Part shown: in pieces, positions 9,119 to 17,238 of the stretch
Layout of the letters: each line of letters opens with the position of its first letter
How positions within the stretch are numbered: position 1 is the stretch's first letter
NCBI RefSeq assembly: GCF_027622875.1
Contig: NZ_JAPZVP010000012.1
Coordinates: 112,460-176,459, forward strand
Direction of reading: 5' to 3'
DNA length: 64,000 bases
Source: Glycomyces luteolus
GTDB lineage: Bacteria > Actinomycetota > Actinomycetes > Mycobacteriales > Micromonosporaceae
Notes under the pieces: model-generated
The model's database searches: none
What the model was told of the DNA's origin: nothing
Seen by the model: only the letters and a program-made list of their open reading frames with translations
Made by a program: the position numbers and the translations under genes

Positions 9119-10248
9119 CCGTCTACGCTCATGCGGCGGTGCCGCGCCCGCCCGCCGTCAGTGCCAGGACCTTGGGATTCTGGACCCTGATCGCATTGTC
9201 CGCCTTCGGGTTGTGGACGCTGCGGAAGGACTTCCTGCCGGTCGTGATGGCCTTCCCGGGGAGCGCGGTGCTCGACCTGGTGGTGCTCGCGGTCAGCCTC
9301 GCGGTGGCGGTGTGGATCGCGCGGCGGTTCCTGCGGCCCGTGCAGGCCCCGCCCTGGTCGGGGACCTGGCTGGCGCTCATGTGGGGCGCGTTCGGGGCGT
9401 GCGGGCTGGCACTGGTGATGAACGGGCTGCTGCTCGCGGCCTGGTCGCGGGTGCTGGGGCTGGAGGGGGCCGGAGACTGGGCGGCGGCGCTCACCGCGCC
9501 GGTCAACGAGGAGGCGGTGAAGGCCGCGGGCGTGATGCTGCTCGCGTGCGTCTCGACGCGGCTTGTGCGCAGCACCGCGGACGGGTTCGTCTACGGCGCG
9601 CTCGTCGGGTTCGGCTTCCAGCTGATGGAGAACTTCACTTACGGGCTCAACGGGGTCGCTCTGGCGGGCGGAGTGGATCCGGTGGCCGCGACCGGCCAGG
9701 TGCTGTGGGTCCGCATCCTGCTCACCGGGATCGGCTCGCATTGGACGATGAGCGCGGTGGCGGGGGCCGGGATCGGCTACCTCGTGAGCGCTTCGGGGCG
9801 GTCAACGGCGCGGCGCGTCTGGGTCGCGGTGGGGTGCATGGCGCTCGCGATGGGGATGCACTGGCTGTTCGACAGTCCGCTCTTCGGCGGGTTCGCCGGC
9901 GCGGTGGGCAAGCCGCTGGTGAACTTCGCGATCCTCATCGTCGTGTACCTGGTGGTGCGCCGCGGATTCCGGGCCCGCTGGGACGAGGTCGCCGAAGAGG
10001 AGGTGCGGGCCGGGAGCCTCGCGCCCGTCGAGGCGGCGAGCCTGTCGCGGCGGCGCGCACGGCGGCGGTACCTGCGCGGGTTCGGGCCCGTGCGGGTGGC
10101 GCAGGAACGCATGCAGCAGTTGCAGTTGGACCTGCTGGAGGAGCGCGTGCCGAGGCTGCTCGACCCGGCCGCGGCCCAGCCTTGGCGGGACGCGGTCACG
10201 GGGGCGAGGCAGGGCACGCTGGTCGAGCGGACGCCGTTGATGCTGTGA
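9115..10248 (+). CDS. PrsW family intramembrane metalloprotease
   Basis: 377 residues with about eight hydrophobic helices. Family signatures are present: NEEAVKA (paired glutamates, about 128-134), the FVYGALVGFGFQLMENF segment, and histidines in GSHWTMS and GMHWLFD that are the expected zinc ligands. PrsW-type (CPBP-related) proteases cut membrane proteins such as anti-sigma factors. The C-terminal 85 residues form a basic cytoplasmic tail. The 198-residue membrane protein gene upstream overlaps it by 4 nt. No sigma/anti-sigma pair is adjacent; the truncated ECF sigma gene lies about 6.5 kb away. Confidence 0.88.
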   Translation: MTVYAHAAVPRPPAVSARTLGFWTLIALSAFGLWTLRKDFLPVVMAFPGSAVLDLVVLAVSLAVAVWIARRFLRPVQAPPWSGTWLALMWGAFGACGLALVMNGLLLAAWSRVLGLEGAGDWAAALTAPVNEEAVKAAGVMLLACVSTRLVRSTADGFVYGALVGFGFQLMENFTYGLNGVALAGGVDPVAATGQVLWVRILLTGIGSHWTMSAVAGAGIGYLVSASGRSTARRVWVAVGCMALAMGMHWLFDSPLFGGFAGAVGKPLVNFAILIVVYLVVRRGFRARWDEVAEEEVRAGSLAPVEAASLSRRRARRRYLRGFGPVRVAQERMQQLQLDLLEERVPRLLDPAAAQPWRDAVTGARQGTLVERTPLML

Positions 10249-10273
10249 ACCGGGTTTGGCTTGAGGGCGAAGG

Positions 10274-10432
10274 CTACCGGTGGAAGTGGGCCTGGGCCGA
10301 ATCGAGGTTCACCGAGCCCGGGCACAGGAACGAACCCCCGGCCTTCTTCGCGCCGATCGGCCCGCCGCTGTAGCGGCGGGCCTCGCCCTCGCGTTCGAGC
10401 GTCACCCGGGACGACTCGTACGTGCAGGTCAC
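10274..10432 (-). CDS. Possible small gene, 52 residues
   Basis: A short frame from a GTG at 10432 to a TAG at 10274. Nearly every third codon base is G or C (about three exceptions in 52), far above chance even at this GC, and the product is not repetitive (contains VTCTYESS and SGGPIGAKKAGG). A weak AGGT lies about 6 nt upstream of the GTG. It fills an otherwise empty 421-bp gap (10249-10669). No family is recognised and it has no signal or membrane segment. It could still be chance, or the end of a longer frame opening at 10576. Confidence 0.35.
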   Translation of the reverse strand: MTCTYESSRVTLEREGEARRYSGGPIGAKKAGGSFLCPGSVNLDSAQAHFHR

Positions 10433-10604
10433 GCCGTACCTGGCGGCGGGCCCAATCCCGTTTGCGGCGGATTCACATGTTTCCGGCGGACGGCGCTGCG
10501 GCGGGCCTCCGATACTTTCGTATCGCCCAGCCCCGGCGCGGGCGTCTTCGGTATCGAGCGGCCCCGCAGCGCTCATCCCTACGGATCGATTTCAGACACA
10601 CCGT

Positions 10605-10631
10605 TTGCGCAGGTCAGAAGGCCTATATACA
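10605..10631 (+). promoter_or_regulatory. Candidate promoter of the yqeB-like gene
   Basis: TTGCGC, a 15-bp spacer and TATACA (10626-10631, within a TATATACA run that is unusually AT-rich here) lie about 40 bp before the ATG at 10670. The -10 is persuasive; the -35 is weak and its spacing short. Confidence 0.4.
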
Positions 10632-10669
10632 GTGAAGTCGTTCGCATCAGACGGAAAGGCGGCGACCCC

Positions 10670-11374
10670 ATGTCGACCGATAACGCCCGTATCGGCGAGA
10701 CCATCACCGTGGCCGACGCACCCTGGGTCGGCCCGGCCGCCCTCATCGGCCTCCCGCTCGTCGGCGCCGCGCTCGGGTGGGGGCTCACGTTCATCGTCGA
10801 ATGGATCGTCGGCCTCCGGTGGTTCCCCTTCCAAGGCCTGTTCGAGCTGTTCACCGACCTGTCCGACCCGCTCCGGCTGATCGTCGCACTCGCCGTCGGG
10901 CTGCTCCTCGGCCTCGTCCTCGCGCTCTTCGTCCTCCACGAAATGCTCAGCATCACCGTCGGTCGCGACCGCATCGTCTTCAATCGCGGCGACTACGAGC
11001 GCGAACTCGACCGCGCCGACATCACCGGAGTCTTCGTGCAGGACAAGCGGGTCGTCGCACTCGGCCACCGCCGGCAGGAACTCGCCAACGTCGAATTCGA
11101 CCTCGACCGCGACAAGCTCGCCGCCGCCCTCCGCAGGCACGGCTACGCCTGGCTGACCGAAGGCGACCCGTACGCCGCCGAGTTCAGACGCTGGGTCCCG
11201 GGCGCCGACGGACTCCCGCAGGGCGCGAACGCCGTGCTCAAGGCCCGCCAACAGGCCCTCGAGAAGTCCAACGGCGGCGACCTGCGCGAACTCCGCGACG
11301 AACTCGCCGACCTCGGCGTCGTCGTGCACGACAAGGACAAGAAGCAGTACTGGCGACTCTCCGACCCGGCCTGA
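10670..11374 (+). CDS. yqeB: YqeB family protein
   Basis: 234 residues from the ATG at 10670 after AAAGGCGG. Two or more hydrophobic segments (about 21-50 and 70-95) are followed by a PH-like beta domain (about 98-150, ITVGRDRIVFNRG) and a C-terminal helical tail ending in LADLGVVVHDKDKKQYWR, resembling the tRNA-synthetase-like tail seen in actinobacterial YqeB proteins. Function is unknown; a membrane-associated stress role is often assumed but not shown. Confidence 0.75.
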   Translation: MSTDNARIGETITVADAPWVGPAALIGLPLVGAALGWGLTFIVEWIVGLRWFPFQGLFELFTDLSDPLRLIVALAVGLLLGLVLALFVLHEMLSITVGRDRIVFNRGDYERELDRADITGVFVQDKRVVALGHRRQELANVEFDLDRDKLAAALRRHGYAWLTEGDPYAAEFRRWVPGADGLPQGANAVLKARQQALEKSNGGDLRELRDELADLGVVVHDKDKKQYWRLSDPA

Positions 11375-11482
11375 CCGACCCGCCCAAAAACCTGGTCGCC
11401 CAACCCCGTCATCGTGCGGATGCGTCCGCCGCCCCCGGCGCGGAGGATGGACGGAACCGGACATCACGACCAGGGGGAAACC

Positions 11483-12103
11483 ATGACCGCGCCGCTGCTC
11501 TTCGGCCTGGCGATCCTGCTCGCCGCCATCGTCCCCGGCCCCGACTTCGCGATGGTCGTGCGCAACACCGTGCTCTCGGGCCGCGTGAGCGGGATGTGGA
11601 CCGCCACGGGCATCGGACTCGGCATCGTCGTATGGGTCGTCGCCACCTCGATCGGCCTGGCCGCGCTGCTCGCGGCCTCGGCGCTGGCCTTCACGGTCGT
11701 CAAGCTCGCGGGCGCGGTCTACCTCGTCTACCTGGGCGTGCGGTCGATCCGCGCCGCGATCAAGGAGCGGCGGCGGGCGGTCGCCGAGATCCGGCTCGAC
11801 CGGCCGATGAGCCACTGGGCCGCGTTCCGCTCGGGCCTGATGTGCAACCTGCTCAACCCGAAAGCGGTCGTGCTGTTCACCGCGCTGATGCCGCAGTTCC
11901 TCGTCGGCGGCGGCTCGCAGGCGGTGCTCATCGGCGAGCTGGCGGCCGTGGGGATGGCCGTGTGCGGGTTGTTCTACATCGGACTCGCGAACTTGATCGG
12001 CCTGTTCCGCGCCGTGCTCGAACGCCCTCGCGTGCGGGCCTGGCTCAACGGCGTGACCGGGGCGGTCATGGTCGCGCTCGGCCTGCGAGTGGCAGCCAAC
12101 TGA
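11483..12103 (+). CDS. LysE/RhtB family amino-acid exporter
   Basis: 206 residues from the ATG at 11483, preceded by AGGGGGAAA. The start has the LysE/RhtB look (ILLAAIVPGPDFAMVVRNTV, including the conserved PGP-D block), about six membrane helices, and the mid-protein GLMCNLLNPKAVVLFTALMPQF block typical of the family. It would export an amino acid or related small molecule across the cytoplasmic membrane. No LysG-type regulator is adjacent. Substrate cannot be told. Confidence 0.87.
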   Translation: MTAPLLFGLAILLAAIVPGPDFAMVVRNTVLSGRVSGMWTATGIGLGIVVWVVATSIGLAALLAASALAFTVVKLAGAVYLVYLGVRSIRAAIKERRRAVAEIRLDRPMSHWAAFRSGLMCNLLNPKAVVLFTALMPQFLVGGGSQAVLIGELAAVGMAVCGLFYIGLANLIGLFRAVLERPRVRAWLNGVTGAVMVALGLRVAAN

Positions 12104-12302
12104 ACCGCACCGCCCGATGCAACGTGGAGCGGGCGGCCCCGCGCGGCGGTGTTCGCGGGCCATGAGGTGAGATAGCAGCGCGGCGGCCAGCCGGCCGACC
12201 CTTCGCGCTTGCGGGAGTGCGGTGGGACGGCAGACCGGCCGCCGTTTCCGCGCCCCGGATTCTCGATAGCGGTATCACTCGCGTTCTTGCAGAATGATCG
12301 CC

Positions 12303-13115
12303 ATGAGCACCTGGGAACTTGAGACCGAGATCGAGTCGTACTACGAGCGCGGCGGCGAACGTGAGCGCCTGACGCGCAACGCGCGCGGACGCCTGGAATT
12401 CGCCCGCACGCAGGACCTCCTGCGCCGCAAGCTCCCCGGTGCGAACCTCGACGTGCTCGACGTGGGCGGCGCCACGGGTATTCACGCGAAATGGCTCGCC
12501 GAGGACGGCCACCGCGTCAGTCTCATCGACCCTGTCGCCAGCCAGGTCGAGGTCGCGGCACAGCTGCCCGGCGTCACCGCCGTCGTCGGAGACGCGCGCG
12601 AACTGCCTTGGGACGACGCGAGTTTCGACGCCGTGCTCCTCATGGGGCCGCTCTACCACCTCACCGACCGCGAGCACCGCGTCAAGGCCATCGCGGAGGC
12701 GCGCCGCTGCACCCGCCCCGGCGGCATCGTCGCGGCCGCGACCATCAACCGCACAGCCGGCTGGAACGACTACCTGCTGTTCCGGGCCGGTGGCAACGAC
12801 AAGGGCCTGAGTGCCGAGGCCAGCCTGCGCATCATGCGCGAAGGCACGCTGCGGTACTTCGACCAGGACATCTTCACCACCGCCTACCTGGCCCATCCTT
12901 CCGAGGTCGCGTCCGAATTCGCCGATGCGGGCCTGGGCGGCGCGGCCCAATACGCGGTGCAAGGGCCTCCTGGCTACATCCCCGAGCTGGAGGCGCTCAT
13001 CGACGACGAAGAAGTGCGTGAGCACCTCATGGAGGGCCTGCGCATCATCGAGGCCGAGCCCTCGCTGCTCGGCGCGAGCAACCACCTGCTGACGATCGCC
13101 ACGATCCCGGCCTGA
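12303..13115 (+). CDS. Class I SAM-dependent methyltransferase
   Basis: 270 residues. The ATG at 12303 is preferred over one at 12294. Motif I is LDVGGATGIHAKWLAEDGH (about 47-66), the acidic residue ending motif II is in LIDPV, and motif IV is FDAVLLMGPLYHLTD. These define a Rossmann-fold methyltransferase of the ubiquinone/menaquinone-type superfamily; the C-terminal half presumably sets substrate choice. It stands alone with no biosynthetic neighbours. Substrate unknown. Confidence 0.85.
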   Translation: MSTWELETEIESYYERGGERERLTRNARGRLEFARTQDLLRRKLPGANLDVLDVGGATGIHAKWLAEDGHRVSLIDPVASQVEVAAQLPGVTAVVGDARELPWDDASFDAVLLMGPLYHLTDREHRVKAIAEARRCTRPGGIVAAATINRTAGWNDYLLFRAGGNDKGLSAEASLRIMREGTLRYFDQDIFTTAYLAHPSEVASEFADAGLGGAAQYAVQGPPGYIPELEALIDDEEVREHLMEGLRIIEAEPSLLGASNHLLTIATIPA

Positions 13116-13120
13116 ACGCG

Positions 13121-13152
13121 GCGGGGCGTCCGAAACGATGCGGGCGCCCCGC
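13121..13152 (+). terminator. Hairpin terminator after the methyltransferase
   Basis: GCGGGGCGTCC and GGGCGCCCCGC pair over 11 positions (one G-U) around a 10-nt loop, 5 bp after the stop codon. There is no T-run, as is common for actinobacterial terminators. Confidence 0.5.
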
Positions 13153-13204
13153 GGATCGGGAAGCTGCTTGCCGCCGCGAGTACGCGCGGCTAACCTCCGA
13201 TGGC

Positions 13205-13798
13205 ATGTGGACTCGCAGCTTTCTCATCCTCCACGGCGTGGAGAACCGCAGGCCTGAAGGCCACTGGCAGCACGAGCTGGCCATGGACCTGCGCGAGCGC
13301 GGCGAGCAGGTCTTCTACCCGCAGTTGCCCGACACCGACCGGCCGAAGCTGGCCGACTGGACCGACGCGATCCGTGCCGAGCTGGCGCTCATGCGCGGCG
13401 AGAAGATCGTCCTGTGCCACAGCCTCGCCTGCGCCGCGTGGATGCACCTCGCGGCGGCCGACGCCGCCTCGTCCAACCCGGCCTCGGCCGACCGTGTCCT
13501 GCTCGTGAGCCCGCCCGGCCCCGAGGCGTACGACTGGGACGTGATCGCCGGGTTCAGCACTGCCGGGCTCGACCTCGCCGGCCTGCGTCTCGCCGGCCAC
13601 TCGGTCCGACTTGCCTGCTCCGACAACGACCCGTACTGCGTCGAAGGCGCCGCCGAGCAATACGGGCGGGCCTTGGGCTGCGAGGTCGACGTGCTCCCCG
13701 GCGACGGCCACCTCACCTTCACCGACGGCTACGGCCGCTGGCCCTCGGCCCTCGCCTGGTGTCTCGACGAGACGGAACGCCTGACCCCCAACCACTGA
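13205..13798 (+). CDS. RBBP9/YdeN family alpha/beta hydrolase
   Basis: 197 residues. The N-terminus FLILHGVENRRPEGHW and the nucleophile elbow CHSLAC (Ser about residue 73, in place of the common GHSLG) are typical of RBBP9/YdeN serine hydrolases. A late Asp (about 150) and the final GDGHL histidine complete a triad. It is cytosolic. Substrate is unknown. TAACCT lies 8 nt before the start and could be the -10 of a near-leaderless mRNA. Confidence 0.83.
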   Translation: MWTRSFLILHGVENRRPEGHWQHELAMDLRERGEQVFYPQLPDTDRPKLADWTDAIRAELALMRGEKIVLCHSLACAAWMHLAAADAASSNPASADRVLLVSPPGPEAYDWDVIAGFSTAGLDLAGLRLAGHSVRLACSDNDPYCVEGAAEQYGRALGCEVDVLPGDGHLTFTDGYGRWPSALAWCLDETERLTPNH

Positions 13799-13925
13799 CG
13801 ACCACGCTTCCTGCCCGCTCGGGCCCTTCACACCGGGCGCGCGCAATGCCAGACTGGACCCGATCGGGCCCGTCCGTGCCACGCCATTCGCTGCGGGCCT
13901 TCGGATCGGCTCGCCGGGAGGTCAC

Positions 13926-14795
13926 ATGCGCTGGGTTCGGCTCGCCATCCTCGGCGCCTTCGTACTGGCCGCCGCCTCGGCCGGACTCGCCGGGAGCATC
14001 GCGAGCCCGCGTGGCGACGCCGCGGACGGCCCGGCCGTCGCCTCCGATCCTCCCGACTTGACCGCCACCGCAGAGATCCGGCGCATGTTCATGAAACCCG
14101 GCCAGGTCGCGATCGCGGTGACCAACCACGGCGACGCGCCAGTGCGCGTGCTGGGGGTCGAGCTGCTCACGGATTCGTTCGCGCCCTTGGGCGTCCAGGA
14201 GTTCGACACGGAGGTCCCGCCGAGCAAGAACGCGCGCGACCTGATCGTCCAGTACGGCGAGGCGACCTGCCCCGACGGCGTCGCCTCGCAGTCCGAACCG
14301 GCCTCGGTGGCGCTTCAGGTCGCGACCGAGGACGCGACCGTCCACACGGTCACCCTCGCATTGTCGTACCCCAACGGCACACTTGACCGATTGGTCCGGG
14401 AGGCGTGCGCGGCGCAGGCACTGGCCGCGTCGGCCCGCATCGAACTGGGGGAGCTGACCGAAACCGCGGAGGGCACCCTCGAAGGGAGGTTGAGCGTGAC
14501 GCCGCTGGGGGAGGCGGCGCTCGGTGTGACCGAGGTGCGCGGGAGCGTCCTGTTCGAGGTCCACCTGGGTGACGGCTCCGGCGCTGGAGCCGCGGGCGGC
14601 GTGACGGTCCCGCTGGTGTTCGACGCGCACCGCTGCGACGGCCACGTGGTGGGAGACGCGAAGCATCCGTTCGGGTTCACCGTGTGGATCACCATCGACG
14701 GCGGCGATCCGGTCGCCGCACCGATCGACGTGCCGGAGGACCGGCGCGAGGCGCTCTGGGCGATGTTGGAGGTCCGCTGCGCGGAGCGGGAATGA
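13926..14795 (+). CDS. Hypothetical secreted protein
   Basis: 289 residues; ATG after GGGAGGTCAC. Residues 1-24 are a signal peptide or anchor (MRWVRLAILGAFVLAAASAG) without a lipobox cysteine. The remainder is beta-rich with three cysteines and repeated hydrophobic-alternating strands resembling tandem immunoglobulin-like or fibronectin-like domains. No enzyme motif is visible. The next gene starts 70 bp downstream and is probably transcribed independently. Confidence 0.7.
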   Translation: MRWVRLAILGAFVLAAASAGLAGSIASPRGDAADGPAVASDPPDLTATAEIRRMFMKPGQVAIAVTNHGDAPVRVLGVELLTDSFAPLGVQEFDTEVPPSKNARDLIVQYGEATCPDGVASQSEPASVALQVATEDATVHTVTLALSYPNGTLDRLVREACAAQALAASARIELGELTETAEGTLEGRLSVTPLGEAALGVTEVRGSVLFEVHLGDGSGAGAAGGVTVPLVFDAHRCDGHVVGDAKHPFGFTVWITIDGGDPVAAPIDVPEDRREALWAMLEVRCAERE

Positions 14796-14852
14796 GGGCT
14801 TGAACCGTTCCAATCGATGGAACTGGAGGAGGCGAACGTGGCACATCGGACG

Positions 14853-14858
14853 TACGCT
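14853..14858 (+). promoter_or_regulatory. Candidate -10 of a leaderless transcript (FxLD-type methyltransferase)
   Basis: TACGCT lies 7 nt before the GTG at 14866, supporting that GTG as start and a leaderless message. An upstream TTG at 14800 in the same frame is the alternative start. Confidence 0.4.
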
Positions 14859-14865
14859 GGAAAAT

Positions 14866-16089
14866 GTGGGTGATCACACCGATACTTCGGGTAACGAGGC
14901 GCATCAGTTGCGCACCCGCCTTGTGGGAGCGCTGCGGTCGAGCGGCGTGATCCGGACCGAGGCGGTGGAGGCGGCGATGCTCGCCGTGCCGCGGCACCGC
15001 TTCGTCCCCGAAGCGCCCCTGCGCATCGCCTACGCCGACGACGTTTACGTCACCAAGCGCAACAGCGACGGCGAGGCCGTCAGCTCCGCTTCGCAGCCCG
15101 CGATCGTCGCCGAGATGCTCGAACAGCTCGACGTGCGGCCCGGCCAGCGCGTGCTCGAGATCGGGGCGGGCACCGGTTACAACGCCGCGCTGCTCGACGC
15201 GCTCGTCGGCCCCGAAGGCGCCGTGACCACTGTCGACATCGACTCCGAGACCGCCGGGCGGGCGCGCAAAGCCCTCGACGCGGTCGGGTGCGAACGGGTG
15301 CGGGTCGTGCAGGGCGACGGCGAGCTCGGCTTCGTCGACGGCGCGCCGTACGACCGGATCATCGCCACGGTCGGCACCTGGGACCTGCCGCCCGCGTGGT
15401 GGGACCAGCTCGCGGAGGGGGGCAGACTGGTTGCGCCCCTGAGCATCCGAGGTTGCGAGCATTCGGTCGCCTTCGACTGCGCGGACGGGGTGATGCGCAG
15501 CCGTTCCATCGTGAGCTGCGGCTTCATGCCGATGCGCGGGCTCGGCAGCCAGGAGGACCAGACCGTGGAGCTCTCCGAAGGCCGCATCATGACCTTCCAT
15601 GTGGAGCGGGACGTCGAGGCCGAGGGCGCGCGCGGCGTGCTCGACGGTCGTGGCACGACGGTGTGGACTCCCGTGCAGCTCAAGGTGAACGACGACGCCA
15701 CGCAGCTGTCCCTGTGGCTCGCCTGCGCGTTCGCCGGGTACGGGCGCATGAGCGCGCCCTTCGGCGACCACGGCCTGCAGCGGCTGCTGCTGCGCTGGGC
15801 CGATCCGGCGGTCGTGGAGGGCGAGGACTTCGCGTACCTGGTGTGCCGCAAGACCGGCGGCGGCAATGAGATCGGCGTGCGCGGTCACGGCCCGAACGGC
15901 CCGGGCCTCGCCGTCCGGGTCGCCGACGAGGTCCGCGTCTGGGACCGCGAATGCCGGGACGGCGTGAGCCTCCAGATCACGGCCTACCGCAAGGGGACCG
16001 GCCCGCCGTCCGAGCCGCGCTTCACCGTCCCCAAGCGCCACACCCGCCTCGCCATCGAGGTCGTCCCCGACGAGATCGGCTTCGCGTAG
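14866..16089 (+). CDS. PIMT-like methyltransferase of the FxLD lanthipeptide-associated type
   Basis: 407 residues from GTG 14866 (TTG 14800 is also possible). The order VIRTEAVEAAMLAVPRHRF, YADDVYVTKR, SSASQP and VLEIGAGTGYNAALL is the protein-L-isoaspartate methyltransferase fold: the substrate loop, then SAM motif I, with VDID (motif II) and YDRIIATVG after it. The extended C-terminal half matches the PIMT-like enzymes (fxlM type) that accompany FxLD lanthipeptides, which convert aspartate to isoaspartate in RiPPs. No lanthionine synthetase, precursor or transporter is nearby, so it is an orphan or a PIMT-like repair enzyme. Family placement is from memory. Confidence 0.75.
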   Translation: MGDHTDTSGNEAHQLRTRLVGALRSSGVIRTEAVEAAMLAVPRHRFVPEAPLRIAYADDVYVTKRNSDGEAVSSASQPAIVAEMLEQLDVRPGQRVLEIGAGTGYNAALLDALVGPEGAVTTVDIDSETAGRARKALDAVGCERVRVVQGDGELGFVDGAPYDRIIATVGTWDLPPAWWDQLAEGGRLVAPLSIRGCEHSVAFDCADGVMRSRSIVSCGFMPMRGLGSQEDQTVELSEGRIMTFHVERDVEAEGARGVLDGRGTTVWTPVQLKVNDDATQLSLWLACAFAGYGRMSAPFGDHGLQRLLLRWADPAVVEGEDFAYLVCRKTGGGNEIGVRGHGPNGPGLAVRVADEVRVWDRECRDGVSLQITAYRKGTGPPSEPRFTVPKRHTRLAIEVVPDEIGFA

Positions 16090-16260
16090 CCAGGCTCGAC
16101 AGTGCTTGCACGCGGCCCGCTTGCGCCCGTCGAAGCCGCACCCGCCCCGGCCGACGGCTGCACAGAACGTGGCCGTCGCGACGTCCGAGATCCGTCGGGA
16201 ACCTTTCCCCGACAACACTCCTCTTCTCCTACGAACCGTTCCGTTCGGAAGGAGAAGCCC

Positions 16261-16746
16261 TTGACCGTCCGCCATCGCAAGCTCGCCTACGCCGTCGAGT
16301 CCGTGCTCATCGCGGACGCCGCGTTCCATCTGCTCTGGGCGACTGGAAGCACCTGGCCGGCCGCCGACGTCCGGACGCTCTCCTACGCACTGCTCGGGGC
16401 TGAGGTATCGTTCGCGCCCGGCCTCTTGCTCGCGCTCGCCGCCCTCGCCCTGACGACGCTCGCCGTGATCCACTGCCGCGCCCGCGTCGAACGGTGCCAC
16501 CGCCTCTACCCGCTCCTCCAAGCGGGCGCTCTCGCATTCCTGGCCTTCGTCAGCGTCCGGGCGCTGGCAGGCCTGATCTGGGCCTTGGGGGTGGGAGCGG
16601 CGGCCGATCACGCGGACTTCCACCGGCTCAACCTGTTCGCGTACACGCCGCTGTGTCTCGCGATGGCGGCCGCCGTGTTCACGATCGTCCGAAGTGGCGC
16701 GAAGCCGCTTCGCAGCCGGGCCGAAGTGGCTCACGCGAAACCTTGA
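16261..16746 (+). CDS. DUF3995 small membrane protein
   Basis: 161 residues from a TTG at 16261, chosen because GGAAGGAG lies 7 nt upstream; the longer frame opening at 16102 has low coding quality before it. Four hydrophobic helices, with ADAAFHLLWATGSTWP near the start (the AxxHxxWxxG.xWP pattern of DUF3995) and LNLFAYTPLCL near the end. Function unknown. Confidence 0.7.
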   Translation: MTVRHRKLAYAVESVLIADAAFHLLWATGSTWPAADVRTLSYALLGAEVSFAPGLLLALAALALTTLAVIHCRARVERCHRLYPLLQAGALAFLAFVSVRALAGLIWALGVGAAADHADFHRLNLFAYTPLCLAMAAAVFTIVRSGAKPLRSRAEVAHAKP

Positions 16747-16762
16747 TGCCAGGATTCGACTC

Positions 16763-17107
16763 GTGAACCCCGCCGAGCTCGCCCCGCTGGTCCGACGCGC
16801 CCAGCGGGGCGACACGCTGGCCATGAACGACCTCCTGGACGCCCTCGCGCCCTACATCGGCCGCATCTGCGCACCCATCGCCCTCGGCCACGGCCCCGAC
16901 GCCGCCCAGGAGGCCCTCATCGCGATCTTCAAGTCCCTCAAGACCCTCCGCGCCCCCGAGGCTCTCTTCACCTGGGCGCGAACCATCGCCGTCCGGCGTC
17001 CGGTCACCCTCGCCTCATCGGGCCGGACGTTTCGAACTAGGGTGGGAGGCGTCGTCACCCGCCGCGCCCACCCCCGGCGCCCTTCGGATCCGGGTGACCC
17101 CGCGTAG
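16763..17107 (+). pseudogene. Truncated ECF-type sigma factor (region 2 only)
   Basis: From a GTG at 16763 (AGGA upstream) the first 75 residues read as sigma-70 region 2: LVRRAQRGDTLAMNDLLDALAPYIGRIC, AQEALIAIFKSLKTLR and LFTWARTIAVR. After TIAVR the frame turns into low-complexity Arg/Pro sequence and stops; region 3/4 with the -35-binding helix-turn-helix is missing in this and, as far as I can see, the other frames. It is a broken sigma gene, or less likely a short regulator built from region 2. No anti-sigma gene is adjacent. Confidence 0.65.
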
Positions 17108-17238
17108 CGAGACCGCTTCGACTGGTCGCAGTGGACGCAATGCAGTAATAGTGGCTGACACCCCGGAATAACTCCCGGCCCACTCGCCTCCGCCCCGAGT
17201 CGGCCGGTCGAAAGCCGTTCCCAGAAAGGACGCCCCCG

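Noticed and set aside
14796..16089. An FxLD lanthipeptide cluster around the PIMT-like gene
   Set aside because: No precursor with the FxLD core, no lanthionine synthetase and no transporter found on either strand.
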